This document shows positions 7,918 through 18,315 of a stretch of DNA of 62,569 nt, in pieces. Source of the DNA: an uncultured Bacillota bacterium. Lineage in GTDB: Bacteria; Bacillota; Dethiobacteria; DTU022; UBA8154. The stretch is taken from assembly GCA_937973635.1 (NCBI GenBank), contig CALJJZ010000024.1, positions 1 through 62,569 of the forward strand, given 5' to 3'. Below the pieces are notes generated by a model. The model was given only the letters and a program-made list of their open reading frames with translations, had not been told where the DNA came from and did no database searches. Every line of letters begins with the position of its first letter. Position 1 is the first letter of the stretch. A program made the position numbers and the translations under genes.

Positions 7918-8520
7918 TCAGCGGCTGCTGCGCAGGCCTGCTGTCGCCCTGGCTACCTGCACCACCCTCTTGGCAAGCACATGGGCCCTTTTTAAGCCGT
8001 TTTCGTCTTCTTCGGCCGGCTGCTGCGCCGGAGCGCCAAAATGGCCTGCATCGTTGTTGCCATGCCCATTGCCCACCACAATCATCCCCTGGATAAGCAT
8101 CATATTATGAATAGCTTTAAGCGTGGTCTCCTGGCCGCCAAAACGGGCGGCCCCCACGCTGAGCGCGCCCCCCACGACATTGAGCAGTTTTTTGTCCGTA
8201 CGCAGGCGTCTGCTCAAGTCCCAAAAACTTTTAAGCTGGCCGCTAATTTCCCCAAAATAAACAGGACTGGCAACAAGCAAGCCGTCTGCACGAGCAAGGA
8301 GCCCCAGCGTCTCCTCCAGCAACGTACCCCGGTAACATTTGGCAGGGCACGGAGTTTCACAAGCACGGCAAAAGGGCGTTTTTAACGATGCCAGTATTTC
8401 CGCCACAAAAACAACTTCCGTGGCAGCTCCTTCCGCTGCTGCTGTAGCCATTGCCGTTTTCAGCAATACAGCCGTATTCCCCTCCCGGCGGGGGCTGCCA
8501 TTAATTCCCACAATAAGCAT
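7918..8520 (-). CDS. Flavodoxin-fold FMN reductase-like protein with a cysteine cluster
   Basis: A 200-residue member of the NADPH-dependent FMN reductase / iron-sulfur flavoprotein group. The FMN phosphate loop GSPRREGNT is at residues 8-16, and SPVYFGEISGQLKSFWD is the usual second flavin-contacting loop. Between them lies a compact cluster C51-x2-C54-x3-C58-x3-C62 (FCRACETPCPAKC), which in related proteins binds an Fe-S cluster or serves redox chemistry. The spacing here is not the textbook one, so the cofactor is uncertain. The C-terminal 40 residues are helical and charged. It stands alone on the minus strand, end to end with pilD. The likely role is electron transfer to an unknown acceptor. 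Confidence 0.8.
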   Translation of the reverse strand: MLIVGINGSPRREGNTAVLLKTAMATAAAEGAATEVVFVAEILASLKTPFCRACETPCPAKCYRGTLLEETLGLLARADGLLVASPVYFGEISGQLKSFWDLSRRLRTDKKLLNVVGGALSVGAARFGGQETTLKAIHNMMLIQGMIVVGNGHGNNDAGHFGAPAQQPAEEDENGLKRAHVLAKRVVQVARATAGLRSSR

Positions 8521-8622
8521 AATCAGTTTCCCTCCTTATATTTTACCATTGCCATTTTACCGCCTTTTTGAGAAAATAGGAAGACAGAAAAAGAGGTTAC
8601 CGCCAGTAGACAGGGTGATACA

Positions 8623-9882
8623 ATGGCTCTACCACGACAAAGTTTGCATAAAGGAAAGCATATTTACCGCTTTTTACGTCCGTTCTCCCTCTTTATGGTA
8701 ATGATTATGCTCAGCGGCTTTTCAGCCTTCTTTTTTCCCTGGCGGGGCGGTGCACAGGAGCTCTCCTTCCCTGACCTGCAGTCCCAGGCCGCCGTGCTCA
8801 TGGAGTTTTCAAGGGGTGAGATTATTTATGCCCACGGAGAGGACGAGCCCAGAGCGCCTGCCAGTCTGACCAAAATCATGACCCTGCTCCTTGCCTATGA
8901 AGCCCTGCATCAAGGGAGGGCTAAGTGGGATGACGAAGTGCTTATAAGTGAGCAGGCCTGGCGCACAGGGGGCTCACAAATGTACCTGGAAGTAGGTCAG
9001 GCCGTAACCTTCGGCGACCTGGTCACGGGCATTGCCGCCGTTTCCGCCAATGATGCCTGTGTTGCCCTTGCCGAACACCTGAGCGGTTCTGAGACAAATT
9101 TCGTTGCCGAGATGAACCGTAAAGCCGCAGAACTGGGGATGACCAATACCCTTTTTCAAAACACCTCCGGTCTGCCGCACGAGGATCATTACAGCAGCGC
9201 CCTGGATCTGGCCCGGCTGGCCCACTATTATATCCGCCGTTTCCCTGAAGCCCTGGCACTCCATTCCCAGCAAGAATTTACTTTTAACGGGATCGTCCAG
9301 TATAACCGTAACCCCTTACTGGGGCGCTTCCCGGGAGCGGACGGCCTAAAAACAGGGCATACTGCCGCAGCAGGCTACTGCTTGATCGGCACAGCGGAAC
9401 AAAAAGGCATGCGTTTCATTGTTGTGGTTATGAACGCTGAAACCAACGCTGTACGGCAACGGGACAGTGAAATAATGTTAAACTATGCTTTCCGCAATTA
9501 TACCCTACACACCGTTTTTGACTGCGGCCAGGAAATAACTGTAATCGATGTAGACGGCGGCTATGCAAGGCAGATAGTCCTCGAGACAGAAAAAACGGTG
9601 GAAGTAATTATTCCCTTCCACCGCCAGGAAGACCTTATTATCAACATTAGTCACCCGCCAAAGGCTTCAGCCCCCCTGGAGAAGCACGAAGTCCTGGGCA
9701 AGGTTGATGTATATCTGGACGATCTGTTACTGGAGAGCTCACCCCTTATCGCCACAGACAGCGTGGAAAAAGCGGGCCTTCTCCATCTGCTGCTCCGCTC
9801 TGTCCAGGATTTCTTCTCTCATCTCTGGAACAGGTTTACAGGCTGGATTGGCGAACTTTTTCCTAAACCGAACCGCGGCTGA
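8623..9882 (+). CDS. dacF: D-alanyl-D-alanine carboxypeptidase (DacF/PBP5 family)
   Basis: Membrane-associated serine peptidase that trims the terminal D-Ala from peptidoglycan stem peptides. An N-terminal hydrophobic segment at about residues 20-40 serves as signal or anchor. The active-site motifs are S81-L-T-K84, S141-A-N143 and K243-T-G, followed by a beta-rich PBP5 C-terminal domain. The 419-residue length suits the family. AGGGTG lies 6 nt before the ATG. The terminal stretch (WNRFTGWIGELFP) could be an amphipathic membrane helix. The gene is convergent with ppdK and shares 20 nt with it. The dacF label rests on family likeness; spoIIA genes, which follow dacF in Bacillus, are not here. 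Confidence 0.9.
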   Translation: MALPRQSLHKGKHIYRFLRPFSLFMVMIMLSGFSAFFFPWRGGAQELSFPDLQSQAAVLMEFSRGEIIYAHGEDEPRAPASLTKIMTLLLAYEALHQGRAKWDDEVLISEQAWRTGGSQMYLEVGQAVTFGDLVTGIAAVSANDACVALAEHLSGSETNFVAEMNRKAAELGMTNTLFQNTSGLPHEDHYSSALDLARLAHYYIRRFPEALALHSQQEFTFNGIVQYNRNPLLGRFPGADGLKTGHTAAAGYCLIGTAEQKGMRFIVVVMNAETNAVRQRDSEIMLNYAFRNYTLHTVFDCGQEITVIDVDGGYARQIVLETEKTVEVIIPFHRQEDLIINISHPPKASAPLEKHEVLGKVDVYLDDLLLESSPLIATDSVEKAGLLHLLLRSVQDFFSHLWNRFTGWIGELFPKPNRG

Positions 9883-12541
9883 GCTCAGCGTTTCCTTCCC
9901 GCTCCAGAAGGACCGCCTGGGCTGCTGCCAGCCTGGCCACGGGGACACGGAAGGGGGAGCAGCTTACGTAATCCAGACCTGCCCGGTGACAAAAACTGAT
10001 GGAACGGGGCTCGCCCCCGTGCTCGCCGCAAATACCGACCTTCAGCTCCGGCCGGGCCGCCCGGCCCGCGCTGACAGCCTGTTTGATTAAGGCCCCTACT
10101 CCCTCCTGGTCCAGGACCACAAAGGGGTTTTCGGGCAGAATTTTTTGTTCCAGGTATAAGGGTAAGAACTTGCCTTCCGCATCGTCACGGCTGAAGCCGA
10201 AGGTAGTCTGTGTAAGGTCGTTGGTGCCAAAAGAGAAAAAGTCGGCATGCTCCGCAATCCGTCCTGCTGTAACGCAGGCCCGGGGAAGCTCGATCATTGT
10301 TCCCACCGTATAATTAAAACGCACACCTGTTTCCGCCATTACTTGCCCCCCTTCTTCAAGGACCATCCTGCGCATCTCTTCCAGTTCACGGTAATGTCCT
10401 ACCAGGGGAATCATAATCTCTGGGAAAACTTCCAGGCCTTCTTTGATCAGCGTTACTACGGCCTGGCAGATTGCCCGTACTTGCATACGGTAAATCTCGG
10501 GGAAGGCCAGACCCAGGCGGCAGCCTCGGTGCCCGAGCATGGGGTTGAATTCTGCAAGGGCCCGCACTTTTTTCAGCAGATATTCTTTATCCTGCAGTGC
10601 TACTCCTTTTTCGCCCCGTTCTTTAAGAAGGGCGATCTCTACTGCCAGTTCTTCCTGGTTGGGTAAAAACTCGTGCAGGGGAGGATCCAGCAGGCGTATG
10701 GTCACAGGTTTGCCTTTCATTTCACGCAGGATTTGGACAAAATCCCCTTCCTGTACAGGCAACAATTTGTCCAGGGCAGACTGACGCTCCGCCGTGGTTT
10801 CAGCCAGGATCATCTCCTGGACAAGGGGCAGGCGGTCCTGTTCAAAGAACATATGCTCGGTACGGCAGAGCCCGATCCCCTCGGCACCAAATTCCACAGC
10901 TTTACGGGCATCTGCAGGAGTATCTGCATTAGTACGCACTTTCAGGCGGCGTACTTCATCGGCCCAGCCCAACAGCCGGTTAAACTCACCGCTGAGCCGG
11001 GGGGAAATTAAAGGTACTTCCCCAAAGAAAACGTTGCCGCTGCTACCATCAATGGTGATGATCTCCCCTTCTTTGATTACACACTCTCCCACCTGAAAAG
11101 ACCGGGTCGCGTAATCAATTTTTATGGCTTCACAACCACTGACACACGGTTTGCCCATGCCACGGGCTACCACAGCGGCATGACTGGTCATGCCCCCACG
11201 GCTGGTGAGAATACCCTGGGCTGCCACAATGCCATGGATGTCATCAGGTGTCGTTTCAGCCCGCACCAGGATCACTTTTTCGCCCCGCTCGCCCCTCTCC
11301 TGGGCCACATTGGCGTCAAAAACTACACCTCCTACAGCAGCACCAGGAGAAGCAGGCAGCCCTTTGGCCAATGGTTCCAGCTTTGCCGCCGGGTCAATCT
11401 GGTGGTGCAGAAGCTGCTCCACCTGGTTGGCATCTACACGCAACAGAGCTTCCTCACGGCTGCAGATCCCCTCGGCAACCTGATCTACGGCAATTTTTAC
11501 CGCTGCGGCAGCAGTACGCTTGCCCGTGCGCGTCTGCAGGATATAAAGTTTCTTTTTTTCAATGGTAAATTCGATATCCTGCATATCACGGTAATGCTGC
11601 TCCAGCGTATGGCAGATAGCTTTAAACTGCTGGTAAATCTCCGGCATACTATCGTTTAATGCAGCAATGGGTAAAGGCGTGCGAATCCCCGCCACCACAT
11701 CTTCCCCCTGGGCGTTAAAAAGATATTCCCCATAGAGTTCTTTTTCCCCGGTGGAGGGATTGCGCGTAAAGGCCACCCCGGTGCCGCTGTCTTCCCCCAG
11801 GTTGCCAAAAACCATGGCCTGCACATTAACCGCTGTTCCCAGATCGTCGGGGATCTGGTTTAAACGGCGGTAAACAATGGCCCGCTGGTTGTTCCAGGAG
11901 GCAAAGACAGCCTTGACGGCATTAAGCAGCTGTTCTGCAGGATCTTCGGGAAAGGGTTCGCCGCTTTTGGCCATTACCATTTGCTTATAGCCGGCCACAA
12001 CTTTGGCCCAGCCCTCCACAGGCAGTTCCTGGCTCTTATGTACTTTATAATCAGCCATTACTTCATGCAGAATCTCCTCAAAGTTACTATGCTCGATCTT
12101 CATCACCACATCACCGTACATCTGGATAAAACGGCGGTAGCAATCCAGAGCAAAAACACGGTTGCCGGTAGCTGAGGCCAGGGCCTCCACTGTAACTTCG
12201 TTAAGCCCCAAGTTCAGGATCGTATCCATCATGCCGGGCATAGAAAAGTATGCCCCGGAACGGACGGAAAGGAGCAAAGGGTTATCGTCGGCGCCCAGTT
12301 TCTTGCCCGTTGCTTCCTGCAGCTTCTCCAGGGCGGTGAATATTTCCTTTTTTAGCTCCTCTGTAAGGACTTCACCCTGACGGTAATAATCGTTACATGC
12401 CTCCGTTGTTACCACAAAGCCCGGCGGCACAGGCAACCCCAACCTTGTCATCTCTGCCAGGTTGGCACCTTTGCCGCCCAGAAGTTTTTTCATCCCCGCA
12501 TTCCCTTCAGAAAACAGGTAAACCTTTTTGCCCTCGTTCAA
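9863..12541 (-). CDS. ppdK: Pyruvate, phosphate dikinase
   Basis: Catalyses the reversible conversion of pyruvate, ATP and phosphate to phosphoenolpyruvate, AMP and pyrophosphate; in anaerobes it works in either glycolysis or gluconeogenesis. The 892 residues carry the N-terminal ATP-grasp domain (GGKGANLAEM), the central swivelling domain with the phosphorylated histidine H454 in GGMTSHAAVVARGMGK, and the C-terminal PEP-binding barrel (FSFGTNDLTQTTFGFSRDD). The start is a TTG overlapping the ppdR stop (TTGA), which gives the family-typical beginning NEGKKVYLFSEGNAG. The tight coupling to the DUF299 regulator implies control by phosphorylation of the active-site region. The 3' end overlaps dacF by 20 nt, leaving no space for a separate terminator. 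Confidence 0.96.
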   Translation of the reverse strand: MNEGKKVYLFSEGNAGMKKLLGGKGANLAEMTRLGLPVPPGFVVTTEACNDYYRQGEVLTEELKKEIFTALEKLQEATGKKLGADDNPLLLSVRSGAYFSMPGMMDTILNLGLNEVTVEALASATGNRVFALDCYRRFIQMYGDVVMKIEHSNFEEILHEVMADYKVHKSQELPVEGWAKVVAGYKQMVMAKSGEPFPEDPAEQLLNAVKAVFASWNNQRAIVYRRLNQIPDDLGTAVNVQAMVFGNLGEDSGTGVAFTRNPSTGEKELYGEYLFNAQGEDVVAGIRTPLPIAALNDSMPEIYQQFKAICHTLEQHYRDMQDIEFTIEKKKLYILQTRTGKRTAAAAVKIAVDQVAEGICSREEALLRVDANQVEQLLHHQIDPAAKLEPLAKGLPASPGAAVGGVVFDANVAQERGERGEKVILVRAETTPDDIHGIVAAQGILTSRGGMTSHAAVVARGMGKPCVSGCEAIKIDYATRSFQVGECVIKEGEIITIDGSSGNVFFGEVPLISPRLSGEFNRLLGWADEVRRLKVRTNADTPADARKAVEFGAEGIGLCRTEHMFFEQDRLPLVQEMILAETTAERQSALDKLLPVQEGDFVQILREMKGKPVTIRLLDPPLHEFLPNQEELAVEIALLKERGEKGVALQDKEYLLKKVRALAEFNPMLGHRGCRLGLAFPEIYRMQVRAICQAVVTLIKEGLEVFPEIMIPLVGHYRELEEMRRMVLEEGGQVMAETGVRFNYTVGTMIELPRACVTAGRIAEHADFFSFGTNDLTQTTFGFSRDDAEGKFLPLYLEQKILPENPFVVLDQEGVGALIKQAVSAGRAARPELKVGICGEHGGEPRSISFCHRAGLDYVSCSPFRVPVARLAAAQAVLLEREGNAELSRGSV

Positions 12542-13362
12542 GTTCGATCAAGCTCCTTTAAAAGTTTTAATATTTTGCCTGCCACTTCTTCCACGGCCTT
12601 GTTGGAAACGTCAAAGACGCGGCAACCAACAGAACGCATAAACTTCTGTGCGTAATCCAGTTCTTCAAGGATGCGCTCAAGGCTGGCATAATTGCTGCCG
12701 TTTTTTAGCCCTAGGGAACTCAAGCGCTCCTGGCGAATTTTTTGCAGCAGTTCGGGAGCGATGGTAAGACCGATGATTTTCTCCTTCGGCACTGCATATA
12801 TTTCCCGTGCTGGCTCCACTTCCGGAATAAGGGGCATATTTGCCGTCTTAACGCGCTTGTGTGCCAGGTACATGCTCAGGGGTGTCTTGGAAGTACGGGA
12901 AACCCCTACCAGGACCACATCAGCCAGGAGCATCCCCCGGGGGTCTTTGCCGTCATCGTATTTTACGGCAAATTCCACGGCAATAATGCGGTTAAAATAA
13001 TCTCCGTCCATCCTCCTCATCAAACCGGGTTCCAGGCGTGGTTTGACCGGCATGATTTTGGAAAAACCTTCCAGCATGGGCCCCATAATATCTATGATGG
13101 GTATGTTGTACTGCCTTGCTTTCTCCCTGATAGCCTGTCGCAATTCAGGCTGGACCAGAGTATAGGCAATAAGGCTATTGCTTTCAGCCGCCTCTTCCAA
13201 AATCTTCTGCAGTCTTACGGGATCCTTGAGATAGGGCTCCCTGCGGATCTGCACGGGAAAATTATACTGGCTGGCCACCGCCTTGGCCACAACTTCGGCC
13301 GTTTCACCTACAGAATCGGAAATAAGATAGACAACAGGTTCTGCTTTCCCTTCCAGATACAT
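12538..13362 (-). CDS. ppdR: PPDK regulatory protein (DUF299 kinase / pyrophosphorylase)
   Basis: Bifunctional enzyme that inactivates PPDK by ADP-dependent threonine phosphorylation and reactivates it by phosphate-dependent dephosphorylation. The 274-residue protein shows the family N-terminal (VVYLISDSVGETAE) and the P-loop-like GVSRTSKTPLSMYLA motif. It is translationally coupled to ppdK by a 4-nt overlap, which fixes its substrate with good confidence; the related PEP-synthase regulators sit next to ppsA instead. A G-rich run lies immediately before the ATG, so the exact start is a little uncertain. Also known as YqfL. It follows glyS at an 85-nt gap and may share that operon. Confidence 0.92.
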   Translation of the reverse strand: MYLEGKAEPVVYLISDSVGETAEVVAKAVASQYNFPVQIRREPYLKDPVRLQKILEEAAESNSLIAYTLVQPELRQAIREKARQYNIPIIDIMGPMLEGFSKIMPVKPRLEPGLMRRMDGDYFNRIIAVEFAVKYDDGKDPRGMLLADVVLVGVSRTSKTPLSMYLAHKRVKTANMPLIPEVEPAREIYAVPKEKIIGLTIAPELLQKIRQERLSSLGLKNGSNYASLERILEELDYAQKFMRSVGCRVFDVSNKAVEEVAGKILKLLKELDRT

Positions 13363-13447
13363 CCCCCCTTTAGCATTACCCGGAAACGGGATTATCTCTC
13401 AAAATATTTTTAAAGCACCTTCTTCCCCTAGCTTAAAAACCTTTCTC

Positions 13448-15604
13448 TTAAGCCGGAGAGGAAGCGAATACTATTTTGGAGAAATCCGCCAGCTGCAAAT
13501 ACATGGCCCGGATCTGTGAAAGAAGGGCCAGCCTGTTGGCGCGAATTTTTTGATCTTCTACCATGACCAGGACTTTATCGAAGAACGGATCCACAGTTTC
13601 TTTGAAACGGGCCAAAAGTGAAAGCGCCGCGTCATAATTATCTGCCGCCAGCAGAGCCTGCAATTCCGGAGCGGTCTCCATGAAACGGCGGTAAATTTCT
13701 TTTTCTGCCATATCCTGCATCAGTTTTTCATCTGTGTCCACATCTGAAGCGGCGTGCTGGGCCAGATTGGCCACCCGTATATATGCGGCAGCGGCGAGGG
13801 CAAGTTCCTCGGCGCTCCGTTTCTTTTGCAAAAATCGGGCCCGCTGCCAGAGGGCGGATACGTCTTCCAGAGGCGTGGCCAGGACACCGTCCACCAGGTC
13901 ATAATCAATGCCGCGCTCCTGCAGATAGTGGCGCAATCTCTGCCAGGCAAAGTCTTTAATGACGGCAGCCGTTTCTGCCACCTGGAGGGCAGGCAGGCGC
14001 TCCTGGTAAAGGGAGAGCGCTTTACCAATTAATGTGCTAAATGACAGGGGCAGGGCATGTTCAAGCAATATTTGCAAAAGACCAAGGGTCTGGCGACGCA
14101 GAGCATAGGGATCCTGGGAACCGCTGGGTCGAATCCCGGCAGCAAAACAACCGGCCAGGTGATCTGCTTTGTCCGCCAGAGCCACCAGGACGCCGGCCCT
14201 GCTTTTAGGCAGATTATCCCCTGTAAAACGGGGCAGGTAGTGTTCGTATACCGCCAGCGCCGTCAACTCATCTTCTCCGTCTGCCAGGGCATATTCACGT
14301 CCCATAATCCCCTGTAATTCGGGGAATTCCCCCACCATCTGCGTGGCCAAATCGGCTTTGCATAACCGGGCGGCGCGCAAAGCCGCTTTCTTTTCTCTTT
14401 CCGTGATTCCGGGCAGGTAAGGGATAAGATGAGTAGAAAGGGCCACAAGGCGTTCCATTTTATCAAAAACCGTCCCCAATTTTTCCTGGAAAAGGATCTC
14501 TTTTAATTGCTCCACCTTTGTTTCCAGGGGAAAGCGACGGTCTTCCTCGTAGAAAAAGCGAGCATCAGCCAAGCGTGCTTTGAGTACTTTTTCGTTTCCG
14601 GCCCGGACATTTTCCTCAGGCGCCGCAGGGTTATTGGATACAGCCACGAAAAAAGGTCGAATTTGCCCTTCCCGATCCTCCACGGGGAAATAGCGCTGGT
14701 GACTTTGCATGGTCGTCACCAGCACCTCCCGCGGCAAAAAGAGGTAGCTCTCCGGAAAGGAACAGAATAAAGTCTGGGGCATCTCCACCAGGAAGGTTAC
14801 CTCCTGCAGCAGATCCTCAGCAAGTACCGCCACTGCACCATGGTCCGCTGCGGCTTTTTCAACCTCTGCTTTAATCATCTGTAAACGCTGACCCTGATCC
14901 AGAATGATGCCCTTTTGCGGCAGGAGAGCAAAATATTGCTGTGCATCCTTTACCGTAAAAGGGCCCGGAGCGAGAAAACGGTGCCCATAGCTTTCCCGTC
15001 CCGACCTTAGTCCAGCACACTGAAAAGCCACTTGCTCCCCGCCCAAAAGACAGAGTAACCAGCGTATGGGACGGGCAAAACGGAAACGGCTGCTTTCCCA
15101 ATACATATTTTTGGGAAAGGAAAGACTTTTTATTAACCCCGGCAAAATTTCACTCAATAAATCTGTTGTGCTGGCACCGCTTACCCGTTGTAAAGCTACC
15201 AGGTATTCCCCTTTGTCCGTTTTTTCCAGCTGCAGCTCTTTCACAGAGAGGCCAAGTTTGGCCGCAAATCCAAGGGCCGCCGCTGTGGGATTGCCCTCCC
15301 GGTCAAAAGCCCTCTCCCTGGCAGGCCCCTTTTTCTTTTCTTCACGATCCGGCTGCCTGACCGGCAAGCCAGTCACATAGAATACAAGACGGCGGGGCGT
15401 ACCAAAAGTATGGGCTTCGTTAAAAGAAAGATGCTGTTCCTCCAAAAGGGCTGTGCCTTTTTCCTTTAACTGCTCCAGTATAGCGGGCATAAAACGGGCG
15501 GGTATCTCCTCTGTGCCAATTTCCAGCAGCAAATCCCGTGTCTCCTGCGCCGGCCCCGTCTTTTCCTGCGTGGTCATGACAGAATCTTCCCCCTCTCTTT
15601 TCAC
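13448..15604 (-). CDS. glyS: Glycyl-tRNA synthetase beta subunit
   Basis: Beta subunit of the bacterial alpha2-beta2 glycyl-tRNA synthetase, needed for tRNA-Gly recognition. Its 718 residues include the typical [15 protein letters not shown] start and an HD-like domain region ([20 protein letters not shown]), with a helical anticodon-binding domain at the C-terminus. GTG 15604 overlaps the glyQ stop (GTGA) and is preceded by GGAGGTG at 7 nt; an in-frame ATG at 15577 is an alternative. No T-box leader is visible upstream of glyQS. Confidence 0.95.
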   Translation of the reverse strand: MKREGEDSVMTTQEKTGPAQETRDLLLEIGTEEIPARFMPAILEQLKEKGTALLEEQHLSFNEAHTFGTPRRLVFYVTGLPVRQPDREEKKKGPARERAFDREGNPTAAALGFAAKLGLSVKELQLEKTDKGEYLVALQRVSGASTTDLLSEILPGLIKSLSFPKNMYWESSRFRFARPIRWLLCLLGGEQVAFQCAGLRSGRESYGHRFLAPGPFTVKDAQQYFALLPQKGIILDQGQRLQMIKAEVEKAAADHGAVAVLAEDLLQEVTFLVEMPQTLFCSFPESYLFLPREVLVTTMQSHQRYFPVEDREGQIRPFFVAVSNNPAAPEENVRAGNEKVLKARLADARFFYEEDRRFPLETKVEQLKEILFQEKLGTVFDKMERLVALSTHLIPYLPGITEREKKAALRAARLCKADLATQMVGEFPELQGIMGREYALADGEDELTALAVYEHYLPRFTGDNLPKSRAGVLVALADKADHLAGCFAAGIRPSGSQDPYALRRQTLGLLQILLEHALPLSFSTLIGKALSLYQERLPALQVAETAAVIKDFAWQRLRHYLQERGIDYDLVDGVLATPLEDVSALWQRARFLQKKRSAEELALAAAAYIRVANLAQHAASDVDTDEKLMQDMAEKEIYRRFMETAPELQALLAADNYDAALSLLARFKETVDPFFDKVLVMVEDQKIRANRLALLSQIRAMYLQLADFSKIVFASSPA

Positions 15605-16524
15605 CGGGATTCACCTCCAGTCAACCTGGTTGCAGCATCTTCACCTGTAACGGCGTTTTGCAGCAGGGGATACCCTTCTTTTTCCCGCTGCTCCAGATAG
15701 GCGCGCCCGCACAGACGTGCCAGTTCACGGATACGGCCAATATAGGCGGTACGTTCGGTCACGCTGATAGCGCCACGGGCATCCAGAACATTAAAGCAAT
15801 GGGAACACTTGAGCACATAGTCATACGCGGGCAGGACAAGCTGTTTTTCTAAAATAATACGTTTTGCCTCCTGCTCATAAAGGGTAAAAAGATCCAGAAG
15901 CAGCGTAGTATCCGCTTCTTCAAAACTGTAACGGGAATGTTCCGCTTCGCTCTTTTGAAAAACGGCGCCGTAACTAATACCCGGCATCCACTCCAGGTCA
16001 AAAACATTATCACATTTTTGAATGAACATGGCAATGCGTTCCAACCCGTATGTAAGTTCCACCGCTACCAGCTCAAGGTCAAAGCCGCCCATCTGCTGAA
16101 AATAAGTAAACTGGGTAATCTCCATGCCGTCCAGCCACACTTCCCAGCCCAAACCCCAGGCTCCCAGCGTAGGAGACTCCCAGTCGTCTTCTACAAAACG
16201 GATATCGTGTTCCGGCGGCTTTATGCCCAGGTAAGCAAGGCTGGAGAGGTAAAGATCCTGGATCTCCGCAGGGGCTGGTTTTAAAATTACCTGGTACTGG
16301 TGATGCTGGTAAAGGCGATTGGGATTTTCGCCGTAACGCCCGTCAGCAGGCCGACGGGAAGGTTCCACGTAAGCTACCTTCCAGGGTTCGGGACCCAGCG
16401 AACGCAAGAAAGTAGCGGGATTCATGGTTCCTGCACCCTTTTCCACATCATAGGGCTGCCAGAGCAGACACCCCTGTTTTGCCCAAAAATCCTGCAACCT
16501 GAGAATAATTTCCTGGAAATTCAC
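15601..16524 (-). CDS. glyQ: Glycyl-tRNA synthetase alpha subunit
   Basis: Class II catalytic subunit that activates glycine and charges tRNA-Gly with GlyS. I place the start at GTG 16524 ([19 protein letters not shown]), with AAAGGTGTG a few nt upstream; this gives 307 residues, close to the 300 or so usual in the family. An open extension upstream is lysine-rich and unlike the family. Motif-like segments [30 protein letters not shown] and [14 protein letters not shown] are plain. It is followed with overlap by glyS and preceded by recO at 72 nt, in the common order era-recO-glyQ-glyS. Confidence 0.95.
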   Translation of the reverse strand: MNFQEIILRLQDFWAKQGCLLWQPYDVEKGAGTMNPATFLRSLGPEPWKVAYVEPSRRPADGRYGENPNRLYQHHQYQVILKPAPAEIQDLYLSSLAYLGIKPPEHDIRFVEDDWESPTLGAWGLGWEVWLDGMEITQFTYFQQMGGFDLELVAVELTYGLERIAMFIQKCDNVFDLEWMPGISYGAVFQKSEAEHSRYSFEEADTTLLLDLFTLYEQEAKRIILEKQLVLPAYDYVLKCSHCFNVLDARGAISVTERTAYIGRIRELARLCGRAYLEQREKEGYPLLQNAVTGEDAATRLTGGESR

Positions 16525-16596
16525 CGGCTCACACCTTTCAAATGTTTTAAAGTCCTTTTTCTGTTCTTTTTTGTCTTTTATCTTTTTCACAGGCCA

Positions 16597-17349
16597 TTAT
16601 ACCTGCGGTCTTATCTCCTGGAGGAAGGACAGGGATTTAAAGGGCCCCGTATCTGTCCAGTATTGTATAAAACAGGCAGTGAAATCAGCAAGTTCTTTTT
16701 GTTGTGTCTGCCGGGCCCGCAGTGTAGCCAATTCTCTCTCGGAAATACGCTGTAAATTCTTTAACAGGGCGTGAGTGCCGCGGGAAAGGGAAATTCCCTG
16801 CCGCTGTGCCGGCCGGCAGTTTTCACAATAAATGCCGCCCGCTGCCATGTTCCAAAAAAAAGGCCCCTCCCGGTTACCGCAAAAAACGCAAGCATCGCAA
16901 TGGGGACGAAAACCAAGGAGCATCAGCAAACGCAGCTCAAAAAAACGGGAGAGGAGCTCTTTGTCCCCTTTTCCCTGCTGTAAAATAGACCATGCGTTTA
17001 AAAGCAGTTGAAAAACTGCGGGGTTGGGCTCTCCTTCAGGCAGCAGCCGTTCCACCAGTTCAGCAAAATAAACTCCCCGGGCATAATCATCCACATGCAG
17101 CATCAATCCACGGAAACTTGTCTCCACCTGCGCCTGGGAGACAGTAAAAAGGGTACGTCCTCGATACAACAGGAAGTTGCCGCAGGTAAATAATTCCACA
17201 GTAGCAGCCAGCTTGCTCTTGACACGACGCGCACCCGGAGCCTTTGCGACAATTTTCCCCTCGTCCCAGCTTAAAAGGCTAAGCAGCCGGTCCGTCTCCC
17301 CAAAAGGGCGGGAGCTAAGAACCAGGGCCCTGGTCTGGAGGTATCTCAA
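16597..17349 (-). CDS. recO: DNA repair protein RecO
   Basis: RecO loads RecA onto SSB-coated single-stranded DNA together with RecR. The 250-residue protein has an N-terminal OB fold (TRALVLSSRPFGETDRLL, then VKSKLAATVELF), a helical middle, and a CxxC...CxxC zinc finger (CDACVFCGN and CENC, about residues 151-180). The start is a TTG preceded by AGGGG. It sits between era and glyQ, the usual neighbourhood in Clostridia. Confidence 0.93.
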   Translation of the reverse strand: MRYLQTRALVLSSRPFGETDRLLSLLSWDEGKIVAKAPGARRVKSKLAATVELFTCGNFLLYRGRTLFTVSQAQVETSFRGLMLHVDDYARGVYFAELVERLLPEGEPNPAVFQLLLNAWSILQQGKGDKELLSRFFELRLLMLLGFRPHCDACVFCGNREGPFFWNMAAGGIYCENCRPAQRQGISLSRGTHALLKNLQRISERELATLRARQTQQKELADFTACFIQYWTDTGPFKSLSFLQEIRPQV

Positions 17350-17393
17350 TTAGCTCAACCCCTGTCGAAAATCCGGCATTCGATTTTACCTTA

Positions 17394-18281
17394 TTATTCG
17401 TTGTAGCCAAGCTGCCGCAAAACATTGTCCCGCCTGCGCCAGTCCTTCTTTACCTTAACCCACAGTTCCAGAAATACGGCATTGCCAAGGAGCTTTTCCA
17501 GATCCCGCCGTGCCTCCATGCCTATCTGCTTAAGCATACCGCCGCCGCTGCCGATGATAATCTTTTTCTGTGAAGGTTTCTCCACAAGGATCTCCGCCCG
17601 GATCAGCAGCATCTCACCCTGTCGGCGCGGTTCCATGGCCGTTATCTGGATGGCAACGGCATGAGGCACTTCTTCCCGTGTTAGCTCCATTACCTTTTCC
17701 CGGATGATTTCAGTCGCCAGGAACTCCTCCGGACGGTCTACAAGCATCTCCGCAGGATAGTACTTCGGACCGGCAGGCAGGTAGCTCTTTATGGCCAGGC
17801 GCAGCGGCTCCAGGTTTTCCCCCTTCAATGCAGACACCTGAAAACATCCCTGAAATTTCCTTAACTGCCTGTAGAGAGGCAGGACCCGCGTGGCAAAATC
17901 ATCTGCAGCCAGATCCATCTTATTAATTACAAGTAACACAGGTATGGCGACCCCCTGCAGCAATGCGGCAATTTTCTTGTCCCCGGGACCAGGCACGCTG
18001 CCGGCTTCAACCAAAAACAGGATCAGATCCACCTCTGACAGGGCGCCAGTAGCGGCTTTAAGCATATAGTCACCCAGCCGGTGGCGGGGCTGGTGAATCC
18101 CCGGAGTATCGATAAAAATAAACTGGGCATCTTCTCCTGTGTAAATAGCATGAATACGGTTGCGCGTAGTCTGCGGCCTGGAGGAGACAATAAGTACTTT
18201 TTCCCCGATCAGGGCATTAATAAGCGTGGATTTGCCCACATTGGGCCTGCCTACCACGGCAATAAAACCTGAAACAAACAT
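17394..18281 (-). CDS. era: GTPase Era
   Basis: Essential GTPase that binds 16S rRNA near its 3' end and assists 30S maturation. G1 GRPNVGKST is at residues 11-19, G3 is DTPGIH, and G4 is NKMD. A C-terminal type II KH domain is shown by IIGSGGGMLKQIGMEARRDLEKLL. The length of 295 residues is normal. Together with ybeY a little upstream it forms the classic ribosome-maturation neighbourhood, here interrupted by a small plus-strand gene between era and cdd. Confidence 0.97.
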   Translation of the reverse strand: MFVSGFIAVVGRPNVGKSTLINALIGEKVLIVSSRPQTTRNRIHAIYTGEDAQFIFIDTPGIHQPRHRLGDYMLKAATGALSEVDLILFLVEAGSVPGPGDKKIAALLQGVAIPVLLVINKMDLAADDFATRVLPLYRQLRKFQGCFQVSALKGENLEPLRLAIKSYLPAGPKYYPAEMLVDRPEEFLATEIIREKVMELTREEVPHAVAIQITAMEPRRQGEMLLIRAEILVEKPSQKKIIIGSGGGMLKQIGMEARRDLEKLLGNAVFLELWVKVKKDWRRRDNVLRQLGYNE

Positions 18282-18315
18282 ATGTATTTTTCCTCTTTGT
18301 TTCTCTTGTTTTCTC

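Noticed and set aside
16525-16596. T-box leader for glyQS
   Set aside because: The gap to recO is only 72 nt and contains no T-box sequence or terminator pair.
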